Shown: piece after piece, positions 16,786 through 23,325 of the stretch
Numbering within the stretch: the stretch's first letter is position 1
Layout: each line of letters begins with the position of its first letter
Assembly: GCA_946403965.1 (NCBI GenBank)
Contig: CAMJBT010000008.1
Span: 1-63,190, forward strand
Direction of reading: 5' to 3'
From: an uncultured Pseudobutyrivibrio sp.
GTDB lineage: Bacteria; Bacillota; Clostridia; Lachnospirales; Lachnospiraceae
DNA length: 63,190 nucleotides
The notes under the pieces: model-generated
Told to the model about the DNA's origin: nothing
Databases searched by the model: none
Seen by the model: only the letters and a program-made list of their open reading frames with translations
Made by a program: the position numbers and the translations under genes

Positions 16786-16900
16786 TCTTCAATACCTCCT
16801 TAGTTAACTCTCTATAAGACTCTAATCCAAAAATCGTGCTCCATTGCGCTCCATTTAGAAGCAAATGGAGCCATTGATTATGATTAAAACACTATTTTGG

Positions 16901-16953
16901 ACATAATAATAGACCAGTCATCCGGGCGTCCCCAGGGTGCTGGCCTATGTAAT
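16901..16953. repeat. TAGACCAG double-hairpin repeat, copy A
   Basis: About 53 bp shared with 20762-20815. The sequence CATAATAATAGACCAGT is followed by an inner hairpin around GGGCGTCCCC and the complementary GCTGGCCTATG. Outer and inner stems together form one long imperfect hairpin. It sits upstream of the ICE parB remnant, so it is probably part of the ancestral conjugative element. Confidence 0.55.
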
Positions 16954-16977
16954 AGCAATAGTTTAAAAAAACATCAG

Positions 16978-17385
16978 TTATTTTTTTATCGTACTTTCTT
17001 TTCGAATTCTTTCTATTTCCTTTTCAATCATTTCTTGTTTCGCACGATAATACTCTTTAAATATAAGAATACAGTTACGAGTTTCAATTCCTATCGTAAT
17101 AACAAAACATACCGTCGATATTACTAACGAAATAGAATCATTGTACCATTCATTAACCATGCACACAGCAGCTATTACTATAATAACGATCATGCTAATC
17201 AAATAAAATACATCAACAAACGTTTTCATTCTATTATTTAATAATCCTCTGCCAATTGAGAATAATAATATCCATAAAGACATCATCGCCAACCAAAAGG
17301 AAGGTATAGTACAGTTTCCCTCTCTAACAGATAGAAAAATAATATCCATAATTATTGCTATAGCCATTACACCAAGAATTATCAT
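16978..17385 (-). CDS. Four-helix membrane protein, possibly 5'-truncated
   Basis: 135 residues with four hydrophobic segments (about 2-20, 27-45, 57-76 and 82-103) and a charged C-terminal tail (YYRAKQEMIEKEIERIRKES). No ribosome site precedes the ATG. The frame stays open upstream for about 40 codons (KELKLAKENKKIKNTIISFW) without a usable start, so the gene may have lost its 5' end. I do not recognise the family. Confidence 0.4.
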   Translation of the reverse strand: MIILGVMAIAIIMDIIFLSVREGNCTIPSFWLAMMSLWILLFSIGRGLLNNRMKTFVDVFYLISMIVIIVIAAVCMVNEWYNDSISLVISTVCFVITIGIETRNCILIFKEYYRAKQEMIEKEIERIRKESTIKK

Positions 17386-17588
17386 TTTTATTAAATCTAG
17401 CCAAAACGATATAATTGTGTTCTTTATTTTCTTGTTTTCTTTCGCTAGTTTTAATTCTTTCTCTGTGTAATTATTTTTTACTAGTTTTGTTGACTCTTTT
17501 CTCCCTTCAGCTTAGTTATTATCAATATGTGTACCTCTTTAACCCAGATTATTATATCGTATTTACGAATTAAAGAGGTACTCTTTTT

Positions 17589-17807
17589 TTAATTTTGAAT
17601 CACCAAATATCCATCACCCTTCTTAAACTTAATCCCACCTTTCAAATACTTCCCAATCTCCAACTTATTCCTAGCATCAAACTCACCAGTCTCTTGATAA
17701 AATGGATGCTGTGTGACATCATATTTGTCCGACAAAAATGGGCGTACTCCTCTAAGCTGCAATATACATTTATCTCCATCAAGTACAGCTAGTTCATCCA
17801 TAGTCAT
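17589..17807 (-). pseudogene. VirD4/TraG-type coupling protein, C-terminal remnant
   Basis: 72 residues beginning MTMDELAVLDGDKCILQLRG and continuing VRPFLSDKYDVTQHPFYQ. This is the conserved end of the type IV secretion coupling ATPase (VirD4/TraG) of Clostridial conjugative elements, which is normally about 600 residues. The ATPase domain is absent. It marks the remains of an ICE transfer region. Confidence 0.7.
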
Positions 17808-17925
17808 TAGGTCTTTACCAGCCTTTTGACAGTTTGATAAAAAATTGTATTGTTGTCGCTACTCTCCCCCCCACTGTTATACATATCAATATTTTCTTTA
17901 CCTAACGCCTAGCTTAAAACTTTTT

Positions 17926-18202
17926 ACTATATACAGTTTTTTCTTTATTTCTTGCCAAATTCACTGTACATAAATGATTTCAGAATTGGCTCTATACAGT
18001 TTTTTTCACTACTTCTATTAAAATCACTGTATTATCAGCTATATTACGACAAAACACTCATCCAATATCCTCAAAATATCAGCAATTCAGTGAATATATA
18101 CAGTGATTTTTATATTATCCCTTATTAAAACTGTACATACCCATTTTCATTTCTAACTATATACAGTAATTTTTACATTTTCTCTCATAATCACTGTACA
18201 TA
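17926..18202. repeat. Array of four 47-bp inverted-repeat units (eight half-sites)
   Basis: Each unit is ACTATATACAGT - 23 bp - TCACTGTACATA or a close variant: 17926-17972, 17989-18035, 18093-18139 and 18156-18202. The inner gap is 23 bp in all four, T-rich at its left side, and the sequence inside is otherwise not conserved. Unit starts are 63, 104 and 63 bp apart. This pattern suggests a protein-binding array (iteron, centromere-like or operator cluster). No gene lies in 17808-18485; this array, a terminator and one att copy fill it. Confidence 0.7.
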
Positions 18203-18275
18203 AGGATTTTTACTAAAATTTTGCTCCACAAATGCAAGCAATTCCAGCAGCAACAGCCCCATCCTCCACACAACT

Positions 18276-18304
18276 AAAAAAGGACCCTAATTTCTCAGGG
18301 TCCT
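18276..18304 (-). terminator. Terminator, probably the ancestral metA terminator
   Basis: Perfect 8-bp stem AGGACCCT/AGGGTCCT (18281-18288 and 18297-18304) followed by TTTTTT on the minus strand. It sits 30 bp beyond the metA-end repeat at 18334 and its stop codon, exactly where a metA terminator would have been before the island inserted. Confidence 0.65.
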
Positions 18305-18333
18305 ACATCATATCCTTTATTTTTCACTAATCT

Positions 18334-18371
18334 TATTCCACTCATAAGGGGTGTTCTGATATACGTAATAA
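18334..18371. repeat. att-like direct repeat of the metA 3' end, copy 3 (outermost)
   Basis: 38 bp starting TATTCCACTCATAAGG and ending TATACGTAATAA, 2 mismatches to the copy in metA (26531-26568). Read on the minus strand in the metA frame it encodes YYVYQNTPYEWNKISEK and a stop, a full alternative metA end. With the terminator beyond it, this is probably the original attB-side end of metA. Confidence 0.75.
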
Positions 18372-18485
18372 CACGTGCAACGACAATTTTTATAGCCAAA
18401 AAAGCCCGAAAAATCAACATACTTGATGGAGTGGAGAGCTAACCACACCATTTCCACGCCATTTTTGATGGGTTATTTTTCTTCA

Positions 18486-18863
18486 TTATACACAATTAAC
18501 AGCCTCTTCAAGATAAAAGTCGCGTGCCTCTTTATCTTCCAAACGCATAAGGCTACGATAATGAGTCCAACTTAATTCAGGACGAAGTGCGTCACGAATT
18601 TGAAATGTGCTATAAAAACGACACATGTTGCGCAAATTACTTTCGTCAACCCCCTTACCAAACTCCTTAGTCAGCTTTTCTGCTAAATATTTTAATAACT
18701 GCTTTCCGTACGCAGCGCGTTCGTTTTCTCCACAAGCATCATAAATCTGCTTGCCAATATTCCAATAGGCAATAACCATTGCAGAATTAACCGCAGCAGT
18801 AACTTGCTTCTGCGCAGATACAACGTAACCACGAACAGCCTTATATATTTCTTCGCTAGCCAC
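18486..18863 (-). pseudogene. DUF1016 (YhcG-type PD-(D/E)XK nuclease), N-terminal fragment
   Basis: 125 residues of the DUF1016 N-terminal domain: VNSAMVIAYWNIGKQIYDAC, VDESNLRNMCRFYSTFQIRD and ELSWTHYRSLMRLEDKEARD. It stops shortly after, at the point where full proteins continue into the linker and the nuclease domain. The apparent start is a GTG joined to unrelated hairpin-rich sequence, so both ends are broken. It lies about 110 bp from att copy 3, as the intact homologue lies 140 bp from att copy 2. Confidence 0.75.
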
Positions 18864-18937
18864 CTCGTGTAGCAGCGCTAAAACGTGTGCTCAACCACTT
18901 CGACATATACTACCTTCTACGGCGGGGCACACATAAA

Positions 18938-19146
18938 AACCTCAGATCAAGATTAACTCGTTTTACAGAGTTAATTCTGTTCTGAGGTTGCACTAAAGGG
19001 TAGGAGCATTTTTCGCTCCGAAGGGGAAAGGTAGTTTCCCCTTTTGCCCACGGCTTTTGTGGTCAATGCCGTCTGCAAGGCCCCTCGGAGAGAGCACATA
19101 CCATCCGAAGGGTGGTATATCTGTGCGCACCCAACAAGTTGGGTGC
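18938..19146. other. Hairpin-rich region, candidate oriT of a Tn1549-like element
   Basis: A dense series of inverted repeats: AACCTCAGA/TCTGAGGTT with inner ATTAACTC/GAGTTAAT (18938-18989), GGAGC/GCTCC (19003-19019), AAGGGGAAA/TTTCCCCTT (19021-19043), ATACCATCC/GGGTGGTAT (19098-19118) and GCACCCAAC/GTTGGGTGC (19127-19146). It directly follows a DUF3847-like gene, which in Tn1549-type ICEs lies next to the relaxase and oriT. No relaxase remains. The oriT identity is an inference. Confidence 0.4.
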
Positions 19147-19153
19147 AAAAACA

Positions 19154-19504
19154 TTAGTGGCTTTCGATAGTTTCTGGCTCATTCGATTTCACCTCACTTT
19201 CGACAGGACTAGACACGACTTGACCGCCCGCTCTTCTCCTAATATCGGAGATGTTTTTCTTGACCTCGGCAGTCTTGAAATGAACCTCAAGGATTTCATT
19301 TATTTCAGATTCTTCAAAGCTGAAACAACCCTTAAAGTATTTGTGAACCGCACCGCCCATTATGAACTTGTGATGGTTCTCAAATTTTCTCTTTTCATCG
19401 TTGGCTTTCTTCTTCTCCAAAGCCACACGATTCTTCGTCTGCTCCATTTGTTTCTGTGCCTACTCCATGCCTTTTGTTGATGTGATTTCTGCTACGTTAA
19501 TCAT
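19154..19504 (-). pseudogene. DUF3847-like mobilisation-region protein, amber codon near start
   Basis: The native start is the ATG at 19504 behind AGGAGGT: MINVAEITSTKGME, then TAG, then AQKQMEQTKNRVALEKKKAN. The TAG replaces what is probably a Gln codon (CAG). The remaining 97 residues are basic and helical and match small ICE proteins of the DUF3847 kind (KRKFENHHKFIMGGAVHKYF, FEESEINEILEVHF). Only a frame from the internal ATG at 19447 remains open. Confidence 0.6.
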
Positions 19505-19534
19505 TGCGATTACCTCCTGTTTAAAATTTGATAT

Positions 19535-19571
19535 AAAAAAGCACCTTAGACTATTTCTAATCTAAAGTGCT
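19535..19571 (-). terminator. Terminator after the DUF1016 C-terminal fragment
   Basis: Stem AGCACCTTAGA/TCTAAAGTGCT (19540-19550 and 19561-19571, one mismatch) followed by TTTTTT on the minus strand. Confidence 0.7.
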
Positions 19572-19598
19572 CTGTAGCTATGTTTATTATTTCTCTCA

Positions 19599-19872
19599 TC
19601 ACTGATGAGAGTTTTCTAATTCTTCCTCTGCAATGCTATACAACTCTGCAAGCTTCTCCCTAAGAACATCCTTTGAAATCAGCTTCGTCTTGTATTCTGA
19701 AATCATTGTCTGAGATAAGCTGCGGCTTAAAGAATACTCAACCACATCAATATCAGCATTTTTACAGAGAATCATTCCTACACTTGGATTTTCATGAGGC
19801 TTTTTTACATCACGGTCTAATGCTTCCAGATAAAAATCCATTTTTCCCATATACTCAGGCTTAAAATTTCAT
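19599..19872 (-). pseudogene. DUF1016 nuclease, C-terminal fragment
   Basis: In-frame sequence NFKPEYMGKMDFYLEALDRD, then NPSVGMILCKNADIDVVEYS, corresponds to the PD-(D/E)XK end of DUF1016/YhcG proteins and ends naturally (REKLAELYSIAEEELENSHQ). The upstream part is missing and joined to unrelated sequence. It lies upstream of the N-terminal fragment at 18486 on the same strand, so the two cannot be halves of one interrupted gene without rearrangement; they come from different copies. Confidence 0.7.
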
Positions 19873-20266
19873 CTGATCTTGGAACAAAAATAGCAGCTGA
19901 CCATAATTGATCAACTGCCTTAGTGCGCATAATAAATTGAAAAAAATTATCTTGAGAGTTGCTTAGAAATAAGCTTTCTATCGCTATCAGCAATACCAAG
20001 ATTGCTAAATGCCTGCTCTACTGAAACAGATGTTGTCTTCATCAGCATCTTTACAGCTTCAGCAAGAGTATTTATTCTTTTTGTCTCAGACTTCTTATCT
20101 GCATATTTTTCTACTGATTCACACATAATCTCACGTCCTTGATAGGCTGAATATTATCTATTTCCTTTTCTTTTTTCATCAAATCTCCTCGCGTTAATAA
20201 TAGCATCTTAGCACAACCAAAACAATTAGCAAAGAGCAGATTATAGATAATGTTTATATGTGAAAA
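19873..20266 (-). other. Gene debris, unidentified
   Basis: Short minus-strand frames remain, such as IMRTKAVDQLWSAAIFVPRS (near 19860-19940) and MCESVEKYADKKSETKRINT followed by a helical stretch (near 19980-20130). They are separated by stops and I cannot assign them. No intact gene, RNA or repeat is seen in this interval. Confidence 0.35.
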
Positions 20267-20273
20267 GTGTACA

Positions 20274-20572
20274 TTAACGCTCTTTCTCATGATTATAGCA
20301 TGTTGAATGAACCAGCTCATGGATCAGCGTTTTCAAAGTTTGTGCCTGAGTCATATCCTTTTGAACTACAATTTTGTTATCCTTTGCTGAAAAGAAATCC
20401 TTGGCTCCATTTGCTATGTCACTGTACTCAATTGGAACTTTTGAGATTTACTCTATAGCCTTTGTAAGCTGATGATACTTTTCTACCTGGCCATTCAGCT
20501 CATGCACTCCAATTCTAGGAAGTTCCTTACCTTCTGTATCTGAGACATCAAACACGGTAGCCACTTTACGCC
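20274..20572 (-). pseudogene. ArdC/LtrC-like antirestriction protein fragment
   Basis: One frame reads VATVFDVSDTEGKELPRIGV, then after an in-frame TAA ISKVPIEYSDIANGAKDFFS, and then TLKTLIHELVHSTCYNHEKE. This is the C-terminal zinc-peptidase-like part (H-E-x-x-H) of ArdC/LtrC-type proteins of conjugative elements. The 5' ssDNA-binding half is absent and the TAA breaks the rest. It supports an ICE origin of this interval. Confidence 0.6.
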
Positions 20573-20761
20573 TTCGTTAAAAAATGCCATGTTGATACCT
20601 GGTTCGAAAACTCACCATCATCCATTTTCCTTCATCCGGAATCTCTCCATCATTTTTTCACCTTCATTCGGAAGCAGCGAGCTTCCGAATTTTCCTTTCT
20701 TCTTAAAAAATTTAGTTTATAGTTTCATCTCATGCCTTAATCCTGCGCAGCTGATTTTGGG

Positions 20762-20815
20762 CATAATAATAGACCAGTTATTCTGGGCGTCCCCAGAAGT
20801 CGCTGGTCTATGTAA
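20762..20815. repeat. TAGACCAG double-hairpin repeat, copy B
   Basis: Second copy of the element at 16901-16953. Here the inner stem is better (CTGGGCGTCCCCAG) and the outer stem TAGACCAG/CTGGTCTA is perfect. It again lies beside ICE relics. Confidence 0.55.
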
Positions 20816-20833
20816 AATTATAATTATAAATAT

Positions 20834-20861
20834 CAAAAGGACCCTGATTGCTCAGAGTCCT
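20834..20861 (-). terminator. Terminator similar to the ancestral metA terminator
   Basis: Stem AGGACCCT/AGAGTCCT (20838-20845 and 20854-20861) followed by a short T-run on the minus strand. The stem and loop resemble those at 18276-18304 closely (GGACCCT-N8-AG(G/A)GTCC), which may mean shared ancestry. It lies downstream of the PBECR4-like gene. Confidence 0.55.
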
Positions 20862-20873
20862 CCGCATTCTAAA

Positions 20874-20959
20874 AGATATTTGGCTACCGTCGCCTCTGTT
20901 GCATCTCTTTTGACCCATAGGGTGTGTGGTTGCAACGAAATTTACCACCTCAAATATCT
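20874..20959 (-). ncRNA. Nested-hairpin element downstream of the PBECR4-like gene
   Basis: Outer stem AGATATTTG/CAAATATCT (20874-20882 and 20951-20959), middle stem GTTGCA/TGCAAC (20898-20903 and 20931-20936) and inner ACCCATAGGGT. Three stems nested within 86 bp, with no coding potential, suggest a folded RNA or a processing signal in the 3' region of the toxin-like gene's transcript. The strand is assigned from that context. Confidence 0.35.
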
Positions 20960-20980
20960 CTTATTTGTAAGAGTATTGTA

Positions 20981-21634
20981 TCAAGAATTCTCTCTTTGTA
21001 AAGAATCTGATATTTTAATATTATCCGGAATAGTACATCTTAATTGTGAGATTATTTCAGCTGTCGATTTTTTACTTATTGTATATTCCAAAGAACTATA
21101 TTCATCTTCCCCAATTTTCTTGCTTATAATAATATTTATTTTATCATTTGCATTTGGGTCTATTTTAAATATGCTTTTCTCTTGTGTAGTTTTAGGTACA
21201 TATCCCGAATTTGTGCTTACATATCCTATAACACCATGAATCGTACCTGCACCTAAATTAAACATAGCTATTTCAGGTGAATTGTCAGTTTTTGCTATCC
21301 TTAGTTCTTTTGCATTAGAAATAAAGTCAAATACTTTAACAAATACTTTAGCTTTTTTTATAACATCATCCGCTCTTCTTGTATAATCAAGTTCTTTAGA
21401 TATATCATCCTCAAGTAAACACTTTTCAAATAACAAATTCTTATCTAGAGTTTTATTATGAGAAATCACTGTTCCAACTAGATGCCAAAAGTTCTCTTTT
21501 TTTAATATTATTTCACAAAATTCAAATGGCTTATTACTATTAGCTCTGTAACCTATAAGATATTTTTTCCCCTGACGAACATTATAGACTTTTATTGCAT
21601 CAAAAATTGCTTGTAAACACATTTGTGAAATCAT
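20981..21634 (-). CDS. PBECR4-like nuclease-domain protein (putative toxin)
   Basis: 217 residues. The N-terminal pattern ILKKENFWHLVGT with LLFEKCL, the middle KVFVKVFDFI, and the GVIGYVSTNS and SSLEYTISKK strands resemble the PBECR4 domain (phage Barnase-EndoU-ColicinE5/D-RelE-like nuclease). No signal peptide or membrane helix. GAGGG lies 6 bp before the ATG and touches the T-run of a terminator that ends a structured RNA gene. The promoter-RNA-terminator-gene order is that of type III toxin-antitoxin loci. Domain assignment is by eye and moderate; toxin function is inferred. Confidence 0.5.
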   Translation of the reverse strand: MISQMCLQAIFDAIKVYNVRQGKKYLIGYRANSNKPFEFCEIILKKENFWHLVGTVISHNKTLDKNLLFEKCLLEDDISKELDYTRRADDVIKKAKVFVKVFDFISNAKELRIAKTDNSPEIAMFNLGAGTIHGVIGYVSTNSGYVPKTTQEKSIFKIDPNANDKINIIISKKIGEDEYSSLEYTISKKSTAEIISQLRCTIPDNIKISDSLQRENS

Positions 21635-21647
21635 TATTATCCCTCAT

Positions 21648-21677
21648 AAAAAAAAGCCATGATAACTAATCACGGCT
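21648..21677 (-). terminator. Terminator of the structured RNA gene
   Basis: Stem AGCCATGAT/ATCACGGCT (21655-21663 and 21669-21677, one mismatch), loop AACTA, then T8 on the minus strand. The next gene's ribosome site starts a few bases later, so that gene depends on read-through or another promoter. Confidence 0.75.
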
Positions 21678-21862
21678 TAGAAATCAAAATGCTGGTTGGT
21701 AATGCTGCTGCCCCAACGTTGTAGGCATCTCACCTACATGGCATACAGGTCGTATGACCCTCGGGTGCTTCCGTTTGTGGCAGTTGATTTCGGTGCCAGT
21801 ACACCGCTGTATCGCTCATTGATACAGATACCCCTTACGGGAAAGGAATTTCTTCCTCTGGC
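21655..21862 (-). ncRNA. Structured non-coding RNA, about 208 nt
   Basis: Bounded by a near-consensus promoter and a strong terminator. On the minus strand it folds by eye into two multi-hairpin domains. One is closed by TGCCAG/CTGGCA and holds GGAA-GAAA-TTCC, CCC-GTAA-GGG and CTGTATC/GATACAG. The second is closed by CTGCC/GGCAG and holds ACC-CGA-GGGT, CATAC/GTATG and GTAGG/CCTAC. No start codon with ribosome site is present. I know no named RNA that fits (not 6S, tmRNA, SRP, RNase P or a common riboswitch). Confidence 0.6.
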
Positions 21863-21868
21863 AACTTC

Positions 21869-21897
21869 ATTGTATCATCTATAAAGCATTATTTCAA
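21869..21897 (-). promoter_or_regulatory. Sigma-A promoter of the structured RNA
   Basis: -35 TTGAAA (21892-21897), exactly 17 bp, -10 TACAAT (21869-21874). The predicted start is near 21862. Confidence 0.7.
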
Positions 21898-22002
21898 TAA
21901 AATATGCTAAAATGACAGCGTACTCACTGAGTTCACTTTTTGCGAAGATTCCAAAAGTGTACACGCTGTGTGCACAATTCAATCTTTATTTCTCCGAAAT
22001 CT

Positions 22003-22040
22003 TATTCCACTCATAAGGTGTGTTCTGATATACGTAATAA
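22003..22040. repeat. att-like direct repeat of the metA 3' end, copy 2
   Basis: 38 bp differing from the copy in metA by one base (GATAT for GGTAT) and from copy 3 by one base. In the metA frame it also encodes YYVYQNTPYEWNKISEK and a stop. It separates two tandem insertions, one towards 18334 and one towards 26531. Confidence 0.75.
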
Positions 22041-22084
22041 CGGCGAACTCTACATCTCCAAACCTGCATAAATACAGGCTTTGC

Positions 22085-22156
22085 GCGGTGGTATAATGAC
22101 AATTACTTCCTAGTTACCACCGCTAAATGACTGATATTTTATTTCCCGCGGTGGTA
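22085..22156. repeat. GCGGTGGTA repeat set downstream of DUF1016
   Basis: GCGGTGGTA at 22085-22093, its inverse TACCACCGC at 22115-22123, and GCGGTGGTA again at 22148-22156. The first two can form a hairpin and so can the last two, as alternatives. It lies between att copy 2 and the DUF1016 stop. It may be a terminator variant or a recombinase binding site beside att. Confidence 0.45.
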
Positions 22157-22182
22157 CACTAATACAACTTTATAGCTTCTAG

Positions 22183-23325
22183 TTATTTCAATGTTTTATT
22201 TTCCATTTCTGGATGCTGCATGTAAAAAATTTCCTTTTGCGCTTCTATTTCTGCGCGCAATTGTTCTTCTGTTGGCAAACAGAGTCGATACTTGCTTGCA
22301 AAAAGTTGTTCATTCCCATGTAACACAGAATATCTTGCAATATCTTCATCAGTCTCGGAACACAAAACAATACCAAGTGTAGGATTATCATCAGGTCGTT
22401 TTCTTAAATCATCATACATACGTACATACATATCCATCTGGCCTACATCCTGATGCGATATCTTTCCAATTTTCAAATCTATTAAAACAAAACATTTCAA
22501 GATGAAATTGTAAAAGACTAAATCTATATAATAGTCTTCCTTTTCAGTATGTATTCGCTGCTGTCGTTCAACAAAAGCAAATCCTTTTCCGAGCTCCATC
22601 ATAAACTTTTCTAGGTTCTTAATAATATTTTTTTCTAATTCAGATTCAAGATAATCTCTATTTTCTTCCATTCCAAGGAAATCCGCTATAATAGGATTCC
22701 TTAAAAATTCATATTTTTTCTGATATGGATTTGTCTTTTCCTTCATTTCCGTCTCAACAGAGCTTTTGTCACTCGATAATAACATTCGATCATAGTACTG
22801 AGTACTAATATTACGTCGCAGTGTTCTGACAGACCATGACTGTTCTATTGCCTCTTTCTCGTACCAATTTCTTACGGCTGGGTCCGAAACCTGAAGCAAT
22901 CGTTCATAGTGAGACCATGTTAGAATTTTTCTATTCTTATCTATTGTTGCGTATTCGCCAGATTGTGGGGTTGCTGTCCCCACAATCTCAGTTTTTAAAC
23001 TACTATCAGATTGTGGGGTCACCGTCCCCACAATCTCTGGATATGTTTGATAAAATTGTACATAACGATAAAGTGAACGCTTATCAAAACCTTTTCCATA
23101 CTTACGAGTTAATTCTTCAGATAATTCAGGAATAATATGCTCACCATATCGTTCAGCTCTAGTCCCATCCATGTTTTCAGTTGAAATACGCATGCCAAGA
23201 AGCCAGTTTCGAAGAACCAACACAGTATTTACAGTTGCTATCGCAGATTGCTGCGCATTTTCAATGATACAATGTAAATCCTTCTGCAAATCATCTGACA
23301 TATTATATTCAATTAGTTCATTCAT
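22183..23325 (-). CDS. DUF1016 / YhcG-type PD-(D/E)XK nuclease
   Basis: 380 residues, both domains complete. The N-terminal DUF1016_N (about 15-160) has LVLRNWLLGMRIS, GFDKRSLYRYVQFYQTYP and LTWSHYERLLQVSDPAVRNW. The C-terminal PD-(D/E)XK (about 205-365) has FVERQQRIHTEKEDYYIDLVFYN and CFVLIDLKIGKISHQDVGQM (D...D-L-K). A 16-codon in-frame repeat (EIVGT-A/V-TPQS twice) lengthens the linker near residues 100-125. The gene overlaps the DUF6434 gene by 8 bases. The family is linked to DNA end processing and defence; exact role unknown. Confidence 0.85.
   Translation of the reverse strand: MNELIEYNMSDDLQKDLHCIIENAQQSAIATVNTVLVLRNWLLGMRISTENMDGTRAERYGEHIIPELSEELTRKYGKGFDKRSLYRYVQFYQTYPEIVGTVTPQSDSSLKTEIVGTATPQSGEYATIDKNRKILTWSHYERLLQVSDPAVRNWYEKEAIEQSWSVRTLRRNISTQYYDRMLLSSDKSSVETEMKEKTNPYQKKYEFLRNPIIADFLGMEENRDYLESELEKNIIKNLEKFMMELGKGFAFVERQQRIHTEKEDYYIDLVFYNFILKCFVLIDLKIGKISHQDVGQMDMYVRMYDDLRKRPDDNPTLGIVLCSETDEDIARYSVLHGNEQLFASKYRLCLPTEEQLRAEIEAQKEIFYMQHPEMENKTLK
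22960..23036. repeat. Two palindromic units inside the DUF1016 gene, period 48 bp
   Basis: AGATTGTGGGG - 7 bp - CCCCACAATCT occurs at 22960-22988 and again at 23008-23036. The period of 48 bp keeps the reading frame. This is a palindromic repeat that has entered, or expanded within, a coding linker. Confidence 0.75.

Noticed and set aside
17531-17591. Plus-strand terminator with stem GTACCTCTTT/AAAGAGGTAC
   Set aside because: The stem is perfect and a T-run follows on the plus strand, but no plus-strand gene ends there and the loop is 31 nt. Function unclear, so not listed as a terminator.
17926-18202. CRISPR array
   Set aside because: The regular spacing first suggested repeats and spacers, but the repeats are short inverted half-sites, the interval between units varies (63, 104, 63 bp), there are only four units and no cas gene is near.
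20589-21239. 216-codon plus-strand frame
   Set aside because: It runs antisense through the PBECR4-like gene, the nested hairpins and the TAGACCAG repeat. It has no ribosome site and no family resemblance.
21696-21884. Plus-strand 62-codon frame across the structured RNA
   Set aside because: No ribosome site, unusual amino acid content, and the region has a clear promoter and terminator on the other strand with dense hairpins.
18334-22040. metA pseudogenes
   Set aside because: The two metA-end copies are only about 38-50 bp and coincide with integrase junctions, so they are att sites and not remains of full metA duplications.
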